Shown here in pieces: positions 7,098 through 13,054 of a stretch of DNA of 15,862 nt. The stretch's first letter is position 1. The number at the start of each line of letters is the position of its first letter. The stretch is from NCBI GenBank assembly GCA_035294855.1, contig DATGKD010000144.1, positions 1 to 15,862 of the forward strand, in the 5' to 3' direction. The DNA is from DATGKD01 sp035294855. Its GTDB lineage: Bacteria; Actinomycetota; Acidimicrobiia; Acidimicrobiales; UBA8190. Made by a program: the position numbers and the translations under genes. The notes below the pieces were generated by a model, which did no database searches, had not been told where the DNA came from, and worked only from the letters and a program-made list of their open reading frames with translations.

Positions 7098-8096
7098 GTG
7101 CGAACCGTCGGACTGGTTGCCTTCATTCTCGTGGCGCTGGGATTCGACTTCACGAACGGGTTCCACGATGCCGCCAACGCCGTCGCGGTATCGATCACGA
7201 CGCGGGCGCTGCGCCCACTGACCGCTCTCAGCATGGCGGCCGGGCTCAATGTGGTGGGCGCTGTTGTGTCCACGAAGGTGGCAGTGACGGTTGGGAGCGG
7301 CATCATCGCCGCGCCCCAGGGGACCCATGGGCTCGTGGTGGTGTTCGCCGCACTGATCGGCGCGATCTTCTGGAACTTGATCACATGGTGGTTCGGACTG
7401 CCCTCGTCCTCCACCCACGCGCTCATCGGGGGACTGATTGGGAGCGCGCTGGCCTCCGGGAGCTCGGTCAAATGGCACGGCGTCCTGAGCAAGGTCGTCA
7501 TGCCGATGGCGGCGTCCCCTCTGGTCGGCTTGTTGCTCGGATTCCTGCTGATGGTCGCCATCGTCTGGATCTTCCAGCACAAGCGGCCGCGGGTCGTGAA
7601 CCAGCTCTTTCAACGAGGCCAGACGTTTTCCACGGGTGCAATGGCATTCAGTCATGGGACTCAGGACGCCCAGAAGACCATGGGTGTCATCGCGTTGGCC
7701 CTCGTCGCCACCGGCCACCTCCATAGTTTCCGGGTTCCCATCTGGGTGATCCTGGCGGCTGCCGCCGCGATGGGCATCGGAACTCTGGCCGGCGGCTACC
7801 GAGTCATCCGCACCCTCGGCCTGCGCATCACAAGACTCGACCCTCCGAGGGCCTTTGCCGCCCAGACGTCTGCGTCGGCGGTGCTGCTCGTCTCGGCCTA
7901 TGCCTACGCCATGCCCGTCTCTTCGACGCACCTCATGACGTCGTCCATCATGGGGGCCGGCGCGAGTCGCCGCATGTCGGCGGTTCGTTGGGGGGTCGCC
8001 CGTCAGGTGATGTTGGCGTGGGTCCTCACCATCCCGGGATCGGCTGGTTCTGCGTGGGTCGTCTACCAGGTCGTGCACGCTCTCGTTGGAAGGTAG
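7098..8096 (+). CDS. pit: Pit-family inorganic phosphate transporter
   Basis: The 332-residue membrane protein contains both halves of the PiT (PF01384) duplication: GFDFTNGFHDAANAVA near the N-terminus and FSHGTQDAQKTMG in the middle, each followed by a Ser-rich re-entrant motif (PSSSTHALIGGLIG and PVSSTHLMTSSIMG). Members import phosphate or metal-phosphate with protons or Na+. The length is that of the short bacterial Pit group rather than the roughly 500-residue E. coli PitA. GTG 7098 is the start, with GAGGAG at 7087-7092, 5 nt away. A PHO-box-like site lies upstream, and a PhoU-DUF47 fusion gene converges on it from the other side. Transport function is confident from the motifs; regulation is inferred. 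Confidence 0.95.
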   Translation: MRTVGLVAFILVALGFDFTNGFHDAANAVAVSITTRALRPLTALSMAAGLNVVGAVVSTKVAVTVGSGIIAAPQGTHGLVVVFAALIGAIFWNLITWWFGLPSSSTHALIGGLIGSALASGSSVKWHGVLSKVVMPMAASPLVGLLLGFLLMVAIVWIFQHKRPRVVNQLFQRGQTFSTGAMAFSHGTQDAQKTMGVIALALVATGHLHSFRVPIWVILAAAAAMGIGTLAGGYRVIRTLGLRITRLDPPRAFAAQTSASAVLLVSAYAYAMPVSSTHLMTSSIMGAGASRRMSAVRWGVARQVMLAWVLTIPGSAGSAWVVYQVVHALVGR

Positions 8097-8124
8097 GGCG
8101 AGAGGCCACCTCGCGAGGGCGCCC
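8096..8124. terminator. Bidirectional hairpin between convergent pit and phoU-like genes
   Basis: GGGCG (8096-8100) and CGCCC (8120-8124) flank a perfect palindrome CCTCGCGAGG (8109-8118) within the 36-nt gap between two convergent stop codons. The symmetry and location suit a terminator serving both strands; no T-run is present. Confidence 0.5.
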
Positions 8125-8132
8125 GCTCGAGC

Positions 8133-9506
8133 TCACATGGCTTTGACGAGGATCGACTCGACGACATCTGAGACGTCCTCGATCGCATTCGCCGAATTCT
8201 CGAATGCTTGCACGATGTCCTTCCACTTCAAGATCTCGATAGCGTCGTACTCACCTCCGAACAGGCGCTCGATCGCCTTGCGGTAGATCGCATCGCCGTG
8301 GTGCTCGAGTTGTTCGATCCGCTCCAGGTGATAGCGAGCTCCGTCCCTGCTGCGAAGACGTTCGATGAGTGCAGCCACCTCCTCCGACATGGTCACCAGG
8401 AGCTCTGCCAATTCCACGAGTTCAGATAAGGAACCGTCGACCTTGAGCAGCTGGATCAAGGATGCCGCCGAAAACATCTCGTCCACGACGTCATCGAGCT
8501 CCTCGACCAAAGCGTGAATGTCCTCACGGTCGTACGGGGTGACGAAGCTGGCGTCGAGGAGACGCAGGAGTTCCATCGTCACCTCGTCGCCCCTGCGCTC
8601 GTATCCTCGGATTACCTGATAATGGTCGTCGACGTCGGTGAACGACACGACGAGCTTGCGCAGCTCGACCGCGCACCGCAGGGTATTGGCCGCGGCCTTC
8701 TCGAACAGCTCGAAGAACCGTTCGTCTCCGGGCGCAAGTCGCAGGCGACGAAGGCGCGACGTCAGGCGTGACAGTCCCATCTTCCGGCCCTGGCCGGAGG
8801 GCGCCATCAAGGAACTGAGTGGCGTGAGTCGCTTGGGGGCCGACATCGTGGCCACACGACGCGCCAGGTTGACGGCGTGGTCACCGAGTCGCTCGTAGAA
8901 ACGGGCGATGAGAGCGAGGTCCACAGCCAGGCGCGGATCCTGGATCCCTCCCATTCCTTCGCCGACCAGAGACGCGCACAGCTCGTCGAGCTCGCTGTCG
9001 GATTCGTCCAATGCGAGGTCGACGTCTCGCGAGCGCGTGGCAAACGCCTCACCCACTCTTCGCCACATCTCGATCGTCAGGTCGGCGATCGATTGGACGA
9101 GGCCCCGAGTGAGCGGGGGGATGACACCCCCAAGGCCTTGGAGGGACCTCTGTGCGATGTGCTCAGCCAAGTCGGCGCTGCGCTCGAGTTCCGGGATTAT
9201 CTGGAGAAGGGCGACGAGATTCTCGAGTTCGCCAAGCGCGACCTTCGACGAAGAGAGGCGTGCCTTGACGAGGGCCGTCAGCTCGTCGCAGCGAGCATCG
9301 AAGTTCTTCTCGCCGGTGATGACACGGTTGGCGGCTGGGACGTCCTGATCGAGAAACGCAGCGGTAGCCCAACCGACGCTCTCGGCGACCAGATCGAACA
9401 AGACTCGCACCGTTTTGTCGACGCGAAGGTCGAACGATGCCTCATCCGATGAGAGGGGCTCCACCTTCAAGACGCTATCGCCGAGGTTGAGCACGTCGAG
9501 GACCAT
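8133..9506 (-). CDS. PhoU-DUF47 fusion protein, probable Pit/phosphate regulator
   Basis: The 457-residue all-helical protein joins two modules. The N-terminal half (about 20-225) is a two-repeat PhoU domain with LERSADLAEHIAQR and FYERLGDHAVNLARRV, the metal-binding E/DxxxD signatures. After a basic linker (about 233-250) the C-terminal half (about 255-457) reads as DUF47/Pit-accessory (PF01865): GYERRGDEVTMELL, ELDDVVDEMFSAA, EQLEHHGDAIYRKAIERLF and FENSANAIEDVSDVVE. DUF47 proteins are commonly encoded next to pit and thought to modulate it; PhoU links phosphate transport to PhoR signalling. A cytoplasmic, membrane-associated role with the convergent Pit is therefore inferred. ATG 9506 is preferred; ATG 9539 adds MALPCRCAGAP, and neither has a strong ribosome site. 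Confidence 0.85.
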   Translation of the reverse strand: MVLDVLNLGDSVLKVEPLSSDEASFDLRVDKTVRVLFDLVAESVGWATAAFLDQDVPAANRVITGEKNFDARCDELTALVKARLSSSKVALGELENLVALLQIIPELERSADLAEHIAQRSLQGLGGVIPPLTRGLVQSIADLTIEMWRRVGEAFATRSRDVDLALDESDSELDELCASLVGEGMGGIQDPRLAVDLALIARFYERLGDHAVNLARRVATMSAPKRLTPLSSLMAPSGQGRKMGLSRLTSRLRRLRLAPGDERFFELFEKAAANTLRCAVELRKLVVSFTDVDDHYQVIRGYERRGDEVTMELLRLLDASFVTPYDREDIHALVEELDDVVDEMFSAASLIQLLKVDGSLSELVELAELLVTMSEEVAALIERLRSRDGARYHLERIEQLEHHGDAIYRKAIERLFGGEYDAIEILKWKDIVQAFENSANAIEDVSDVVESILVKAM

Positions 9507-9537
9507 CGGAGCCCCGGCGCACCTGCAAGGCAGGGCC

Positions 9538-11085
9538 ATGGGGCACAATCGACAGATGACGTCCGTCCTCGATTCGCCGCCCGTGGACCGGCCGGGGCGC
9601 CCGGGCCGCTCGCAGCTGCCGTACCTACTGGTCCTGGCGCTCGGCGCCATCTCCGGCTTCGCGTTCCTCGGCCGCAGCGCCCTGTACCTCGACGAGGCGG
9701 TCAGCACGAGCATCGCCCGCACCCCCTGGCACCGCTTCACCGACGTCGTGGTGCACCAGGAGTCGAACCAGTCCCTCTACTACCTGGTGCTGCGGGGCTG
9801 GATCCACGTCGGCGACAGCGAGTTCGTGATGCGCACCCTGTCGGTGGTGGCGGTCGTCGCCGCACTGGCGGTGCTCATGTACGTCACCAACGAGCTGTTC
9901 GGACGCAAGGTGGCCCTCGTCTGCGGGGTGCTGCTCGCCGTGGACCCGCTCATCGTCGAGATGGCCCAGGACGTACGGGGCTACGCGTTGAGCGTCCTGT
10001 TCGTTTCGGCGTCCTCGGCGCTGTTCGTGCACGCCATCACGCGTTCTTCGGGTCCACTGTCGGCGGGCTGGACCAGCTGGGCGGGCTATGTCGTCTTCTC
10101 GGCGCTCGCCGCGTACACGAACTTCTGGGCCGCGCTCATCCCGGTCGCGCACGCGGTGTCACTGGCCTTCCTGCCACCCGGCGGGATCCCGTGGCGGCGC
10201 CTCGTCCCGAGCGGCGTCGTGCTGGCCCTGCTGCTCGTTCCCCTCGGGCTCCTCATCCACGCCAACGACTCGAGCGGCAAGTACAACTGGGCGTCGGGCA
10301 CCTCCGCCGGCCACCTGTTCGCCAAGGTGCGCGCCAAGGTTCCGCACGCGGCCATCGATCTCGTGGTGCTGCTCGTGGTGGCGGTCATCGTATACGCGGT
10401 CGTCCTCCTGCGCCGACGCGCGCCATCGACGTCGTTCGTCCGCCAGTGGCCGCTCATGTTCACCGTCAGCTGGCTGGTCGTCCCCCTCGCCGCGGTGGTG
10501 CTGCTGTCGTTCGTCTACAAGCCGCTGCTCGTCGTCCGGTACCTCGTGGTCTTCCTGCCGCCCGCGGCCATGCTCGTGGCACTCGGACTGTCCAAGCTGT
10601 CGAGGCGGTCGTTCGCCGTCGGCCTCGCGGTGTTGGTCGTGGCCTCGGCGGCGGGCCTGGCCAGTTGGTACAAGAACGGCTGGGGCGAGGACTGGCGCGG
10701 CGCCCTCGACGCCCTGGCGGCGCGCTCGGCTCCCGGTGACGGCGTCGTGGTGTTCCCCGCCTACATGCGCATTCCCTTCGAGTGGTACCTGCAGTTCCAC
10801 CCGTCGGCCGAAGGCACCCTGCAACCGGTGTTCCCGAGCCTGGCGTTTGAACGCAACCCCTTGCTCTACGACGGCAACGTCAAGGTCGACCAGGCCGCGG
10901 TGACGAGCGCGGCGCGCCGTCACGACCGGGTGTGGCTCGTCCTCAGCCAGTCCGAGCTCGACCCCACCCGCCGCCAGGAGGTCATGAACGGCCTCGGCGC
11001 CGCCGGCCTCGGCGCCACGCGCACCTACCACTTCGAGGGCGTGCGCATCGTGGAGTACACGGCACCCGGCACCGCGGTGCGATAA
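9538..11085 (+). CDS. GT-C (GT39/PMT-like) membrane glycosyltransferase
   Basis: The protein (515 residues) has about ten hydrophobic helices and the layout of a lipid-linked-sugar-dependent GT-C enzyme. An acidic pair D52-E53 in the first external loop (SALYLDEAVSTS) is in the place of the catalytic Asp of the family, followed by LYYLVLRGWIHV and the loop AQDVRGYALSVLF typical of GT39-like proteins. The last 130 residues (from about WRGALDALAARSAPGDGVVVF) form a soluble extracytoplasmic domain. It should transfer a sugar from a polyprenyl-phosphate donor on the outer face of the membrane; acceptor unknown. Start choice is uncertain: ATG 9538 has AAGG 7 nt upstream, whereas ATG 9556 sits 6 nt after CACAAT and could be leaderless. 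Divergent from the phoU-like gene with under 50 bp between. Confidence 0.85.
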   Translation: MGHNRQMTSVLDSPPVDRPGRPGRSQLPYLLVLALGAISGFAFLGRSALYLDEAVSTSIARTPWHRFTDVVVHQESNQSLYYLVLRGWIHVGDSEFVMRTLSVVAVVAALAVLMYVTNELFGRKVALVCGVLLAVDPLIVEMAQDVRGYALSVLFVSASSALFVHAITRSSGPLSAGWTSWAGYVVFSALAAYTNFWAALIPVAHAVSLAFLPPGGIPWRRLVPSGVVLALLLVPLGLLIHANDSSGKYNWASGTSAGHLFAKVRAKVPHAAIDLVVLLVVAVIVYAVVLLRRRAPSTSFVRQWPLMFTVSWLVVPLAAVVLLSFVYKPLLVVRYLVVFLPPAAMLVALGLSKLSRRSFAVGLAVLVVASAAGLASWYKNGWGEDWRGALDALAARSAPGDGVVVFPAYMRIPFEWYLQFHPSAEGTLQPVFPSLAFERNPLLYDGNVKVDQAAVTSAARRHDRVWLVLSQSELDPTRRQEVMNGLGAAGLGATRTYHFEGVRIVEYTAPGTAVR

Positions 11086-11390
11086 GGCGGTCCTCGCCGG
11101 CGGCGCGGCACGTCGGCGAGGGGCGTGCGCTGCCGTGGCGTGGTGGCGCACACCACGAGCCACTTCTCGAACAGTCCGCACATCACACACGCATGTGTCG
11201 CGCGGCGCATGCGTGGCAACGCGCACCACGAACCACGCGTCGCGCAGGGCAACGCACACAGAATCGACATATCGGGCGGCCGTCAGTAAGGTCCCGCGCT
11301 TCCGAACAAGCCTCGGCACGGTCCCGGAAGCACAACGGGCGGCAGCCGGACTCGGGTGGCGGGGCGAACATCGACACCGGCGGAGGAACG
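11086..11390. other. Leader region of the first GH26-like gene
   Basis: After the terminator hairpin this 305-bp region has no credible gene. It contains a perfect inverted repeat CACGCATG (11188-11195) / CATGCGTG (11208-11215), a partial repetition of GGCAACGC-CAC-like sequence (about 11214-11258), and CATATC at 11268-11273 as a weak -10 candidate. No c-di-GMP riboswitch core is present here, unlike the leader of the paralogous gene downstream. Confidence 0.55.
11092..11121 (+). terminator. Strong hairpin after the GT-C gene
   Basis: CCTCGCCGGCG (11092-11102) pairs with CGTCGGCGAGG (11111-11121) through 11 positions including one G-T wobble, with an 8-nt loop, 6 nt after the TAA. This is a compact, very stable stem typical of a high-GC terminator, without a T-run. 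Confidence 0.6.
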
Positions 11391-12683
11391 ATGTTCAGCC
11401 TGATTCGATTCACGCCGCCGCGCCATGCCATCCGGCGCGTGAAGAAGAGCTTGCTGCAGCGGTCGGCCACCAAGGTGGCGGTGGCCGCTCCCATCGTGTC
11501 CGCGGCCGTCGTCGTCACCGACAACGGCGAGCTCGCGCCGCACGTGCACGCCGCCCACGCCGGTCTGCGAACGACCAGCGCCGACCAGTTGCGCGTCGAA
11601 CTGTGGTCGGCTGTGCGTCAGCTGGCGGCGACAACCACGACGACGGCGCCCACCACGACGACAACCGCGGGTCCGTGGGGTCAGATGATCGCCGCCGCAA
11701 CGCGCGCCCCGCACGCCACCGGCCCGGCACCGGCGCGCCCGGCCGCGGCACCGGCGCGCCCGGCCGCTCCGCCCGCGCCGCCGGTCGTCTTCGCCGCCCG
11801 CGGCCCGCACACGGCCCGGACGATCCCGCTCGGGGTGTTCACCGCGGGCGGTTACTCGAGCGGCGCCGCTTCGTTCGCCGCGCAGACCGGCACCCACCCC
11901 CAGCTGTTGTCCGAGTACCTGAACGGCGTCAACGGCTGGAGTGCCATGGACGGCGCGGCCGGGGCCGGCGGGTGGCGAGCGTCCGGCAACCGGCTCGTCA
12001 TCGGCGTGCCCATCATTCCGGGGGGCACCGGGGGCACCCTCGCGGCCGGCGCGTCCGGTGCCTACAACGCGTACTTCGTGACGCTGGCGCAGAACCTGGT
12101 GTCGGCGGGCGCCGGCGACTCCATCTTGCGACTGGGGTGGGAGTTCAACGGCGGCTGGTACTTGTGGAGCGTGCACAACACCACCGACGCCGCAGACTTC
12201 GCGGCGTACTTCCGCAACATCGTCGACGCCATGCGCTCGGTGCCGGGCCAGTCGTTCCAATTCGTGTGGAACCCCAACGGCGACGGCCCCACCGCCTACC
12301 CGCCCGCCCAGGCCTACCCGGGCAGCGCGTACGTCGACTTCATCGGCTCCGACGTCTACGACAACTGCTGGTGCAGCGCCATGACGCCCCAGAACGCCTG
12401 GGACGCCCAGCTCACCCAGCCCTGGGGCCTCGACTGGCTGGCCTCGTTCTCGGCCCAGGTGGGCCGGCCGATCGCCTTCCCCGAGTGGGGGCTGTCGCGG
12501 CGCTCCGACGGCCACGGCATGGGCGACGACCCCTACTTCGTGGACCAGTTCGCCGCCTGGATCACACAGAGTGACGTGGCGTGGACCAGCTACTTCAACG
12601 CCGACCCCTCGGGGCAGTCCGACGCCATCACCGACGGCAGCTTCCCCCTGGCGCTCGCCGCCTTCGTCCGCGACTTCGGCTGA
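11391..12683 (+). CDS. Secreted GH26-like glycoside hydrolase (short paralogue)
   Basis: The 430-residue protein starts with a basic segment and a modest hydrophobic stretch (VAVAAPIVSAAVVV, about 29-42) that may be a signal or anchor, then a Thr run (TTTTTAPTTTTTAG, about 81-94) and an Ala/Pro linker. The catalytic region (about 143-430) carries LRLGWEFNGGWYLWS with E251 as candidate acid/base and IAFPEWGLS with E365 as candidate nucleophile, the layout of clan GH-A enzymes such as GH26 mannanases, plus a DNCWC pair of cysteines. The expected activity is hydrolysis of a beta-linked polysaccharide outside the cell; the substrate is not known. GGAGG (11382-11386) precedes ATG 11391. The next gene encodes a close paralogue of the catalytic domain. 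Confidence 0.85.
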   Translation: MFSLIRFTPPRHAIRRVKKSLLQRSATKVAVAAPIVSAAVVVTDNGELAPHVHAAHAGLRTTSADQLRVELWSAVRQLAATTTTTAPTTTTTAGPWGQMIAAATRAPHATGPAPARPAAAPARPAAPPAPPVVFAARGPHTARTIPLGVFTAGGYSSGAASFAAQTGTHPQLLSEYLNGVNGWSAMDGAAGAGGWRASGNRLVIGVPIIPGGTGGTLAAGASGAYNAYFVTLAQNLVSAGAGDSILRLGWEFNGGWYLWSVHNTTDAADFAAYFRNIVDAMRSVPGQSFQFVWNPNGDGPTAYPPAQAYPGSAYVDFIGSDVYDNCWCSAMTPQNAWDAQLTQPWGLDWLASFSAQVGRPIAFPEWGLSRRSDGHGMGDDPYFVDQFAAWITQSDVAWTSYFNADPSGQSDAITDGSFPLALAAFVRDFG

Positions 12684-12706
12684 TACCCCCGGTACGCAGG
12701 GGATTT

Positions 12707-12729
12707 CCCTTTCAGGACCCACGAAAGGG
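12707..12729 (+). terminator. Hairpin after the first GH26-like gene
   Basis: CCCTTTC (12707-12713) pairs perfectly with GAAAGGG (12723-12729) around a 9-nt loop, 23 nt after the stop. It is a plausible end of the first hydrolase transcript, which would separate it from the riboswitch-controlled paralogue. Confidence 0.45.
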
Positions 12730-12742
12730 CGCTGACCCGGGC

Positions 12743-12773
12743 GTTGTCCGGCGCTTGACACCGTTCGGACAAC
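12743..12773 (+). terminator. Second hairpin in tandem, followed by an A-rich run
   Basis: GTTGTCCG (12743-12750) pairs perfectly with CGGACAAC (12766-12773) with a 15-nt loop. The loop contains TTGACA (12755-12760), a consensus -35, but no fitting -10 follows. AGAAAAAGG comes after the stem, so as a terminator it lacks the T-run; it may be a backup terminator or an operator. Confidence 0.35.
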
Positions 12774-12800
12774 AGAAAAAGGACGAAGGTCCCATTTCTC

Positions 12801-12828
12801 TCAAGACCCCGGAAAGACCGCGCCGATA
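12801..12828 (+). promoter_or_regulatory. Candidate sigma-28 (FliA/SigD/WhiG-type) promoter
   Basis: TCAAG (12801-12805), 16 nt of spacer, then GCCGATA (12822-12828). The -10 is a full match to the GCCGATA core used by FliA-type sigma factors and actinobacterial WhiG; the -35 resembles the TAAA/TCAAG class, with the spacing at or just above the long end. Transcription from about 12836-12838 would place the c-di-GMP riboswitch wholly in the leader. No housekeeping-type promoter is better placed. Confidence 0.45.
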
Positions 12829-12892
12829 GTGGTCGTGGGCCCGCGCAGACCGTGACGGTCGACCGTGGGCCCACGGGCAGCACCGCAGGACC

Positions 12893-12980
12893 GAAACCAG
12901 ACAAAGGCAAACCGCCCGTGAGGGCGGGACGCAAAGCCACGGGACTCGAGCGAGTTCGCCGGGCTGCCGAGCGGGACGGG
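12893..12980 (+). ncRNA. Cyclic-di-GMP-I (GEMM) riboswitch
   Basis: The conserved parts appear in order: GGCAAACC (12906-12913), a stem CCGCCC/GGGCGG (12912-12917 and 12922-12927) closed by a GNRA tetraloop GTGA, then GACGCAAAGCC (12928-12938), the P2 arm with an inner ACTC/GAGT hairpin (12944-12955), and the closing GGCTGCCGA (12962-12970). These are the landmarks of the Rfam GEMM (c-di-GMP-I) aptamer, including the tetraloop that docks onto P2. The outer boundaries are approximate. It sits about 75 nt upstream of the start of the large GH26-like surface protein and should sense c-di-GMP; whether it turns the gene on or off is not visible. Confidence 0.9.
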
Positions 12981-13031
12981 GGCAAGCAGGACCGACGAGG
13001 CCCTGGTGGCGCGCGCCCTGGTGGCAGGCCC

Positions 13032-13052
13032 GGTGTCATGGGGGGCGACACC
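13032..13052 (+). promoter_or_regulatory. Hairpin with ribosome-binding G-run in its loop (candidate expression platform)
   Basis: GGTGTC (13032-13037) pairs perfectly with GACACC (13047-13052); the 9-nt loop ATGGGGGGC holds the only Shine-Dalgarno-like sequence before ATG 13055. Lying 60 nt after the riboswitch, it could be the element whose folding is altered by c-di-GMP binding. A repeated GCCCTGGTGGC (13000-13010 and 13015-13025) just upstream offers alternative pairing partners. Confidence 0.4.
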
Positions 13053-13054
13053 AC

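Larger units (their letters stand above)
12684..13054. other. Regulatory region between the two GH26-like genes
   Basis: This 371-bp region is filled by regulatory structure rather than genes: two hairpins, the candidate sigma-28 promoter, a 14-bp palindrome CCGTGGGCCCACGG (12863-12876), the c-di-GMP riboswitch and the SD-loop hairpin. No reading frame with protein-like composition spans it. Confidence 0.7.

Noticed and set aside
12755..12783. Housekeeping promoter starting with TTGACA at 12755
   Set aside because: The hexamer lies within the loop of a hairpin and nothing like TATAAT occurs 16-19 nt downstream.
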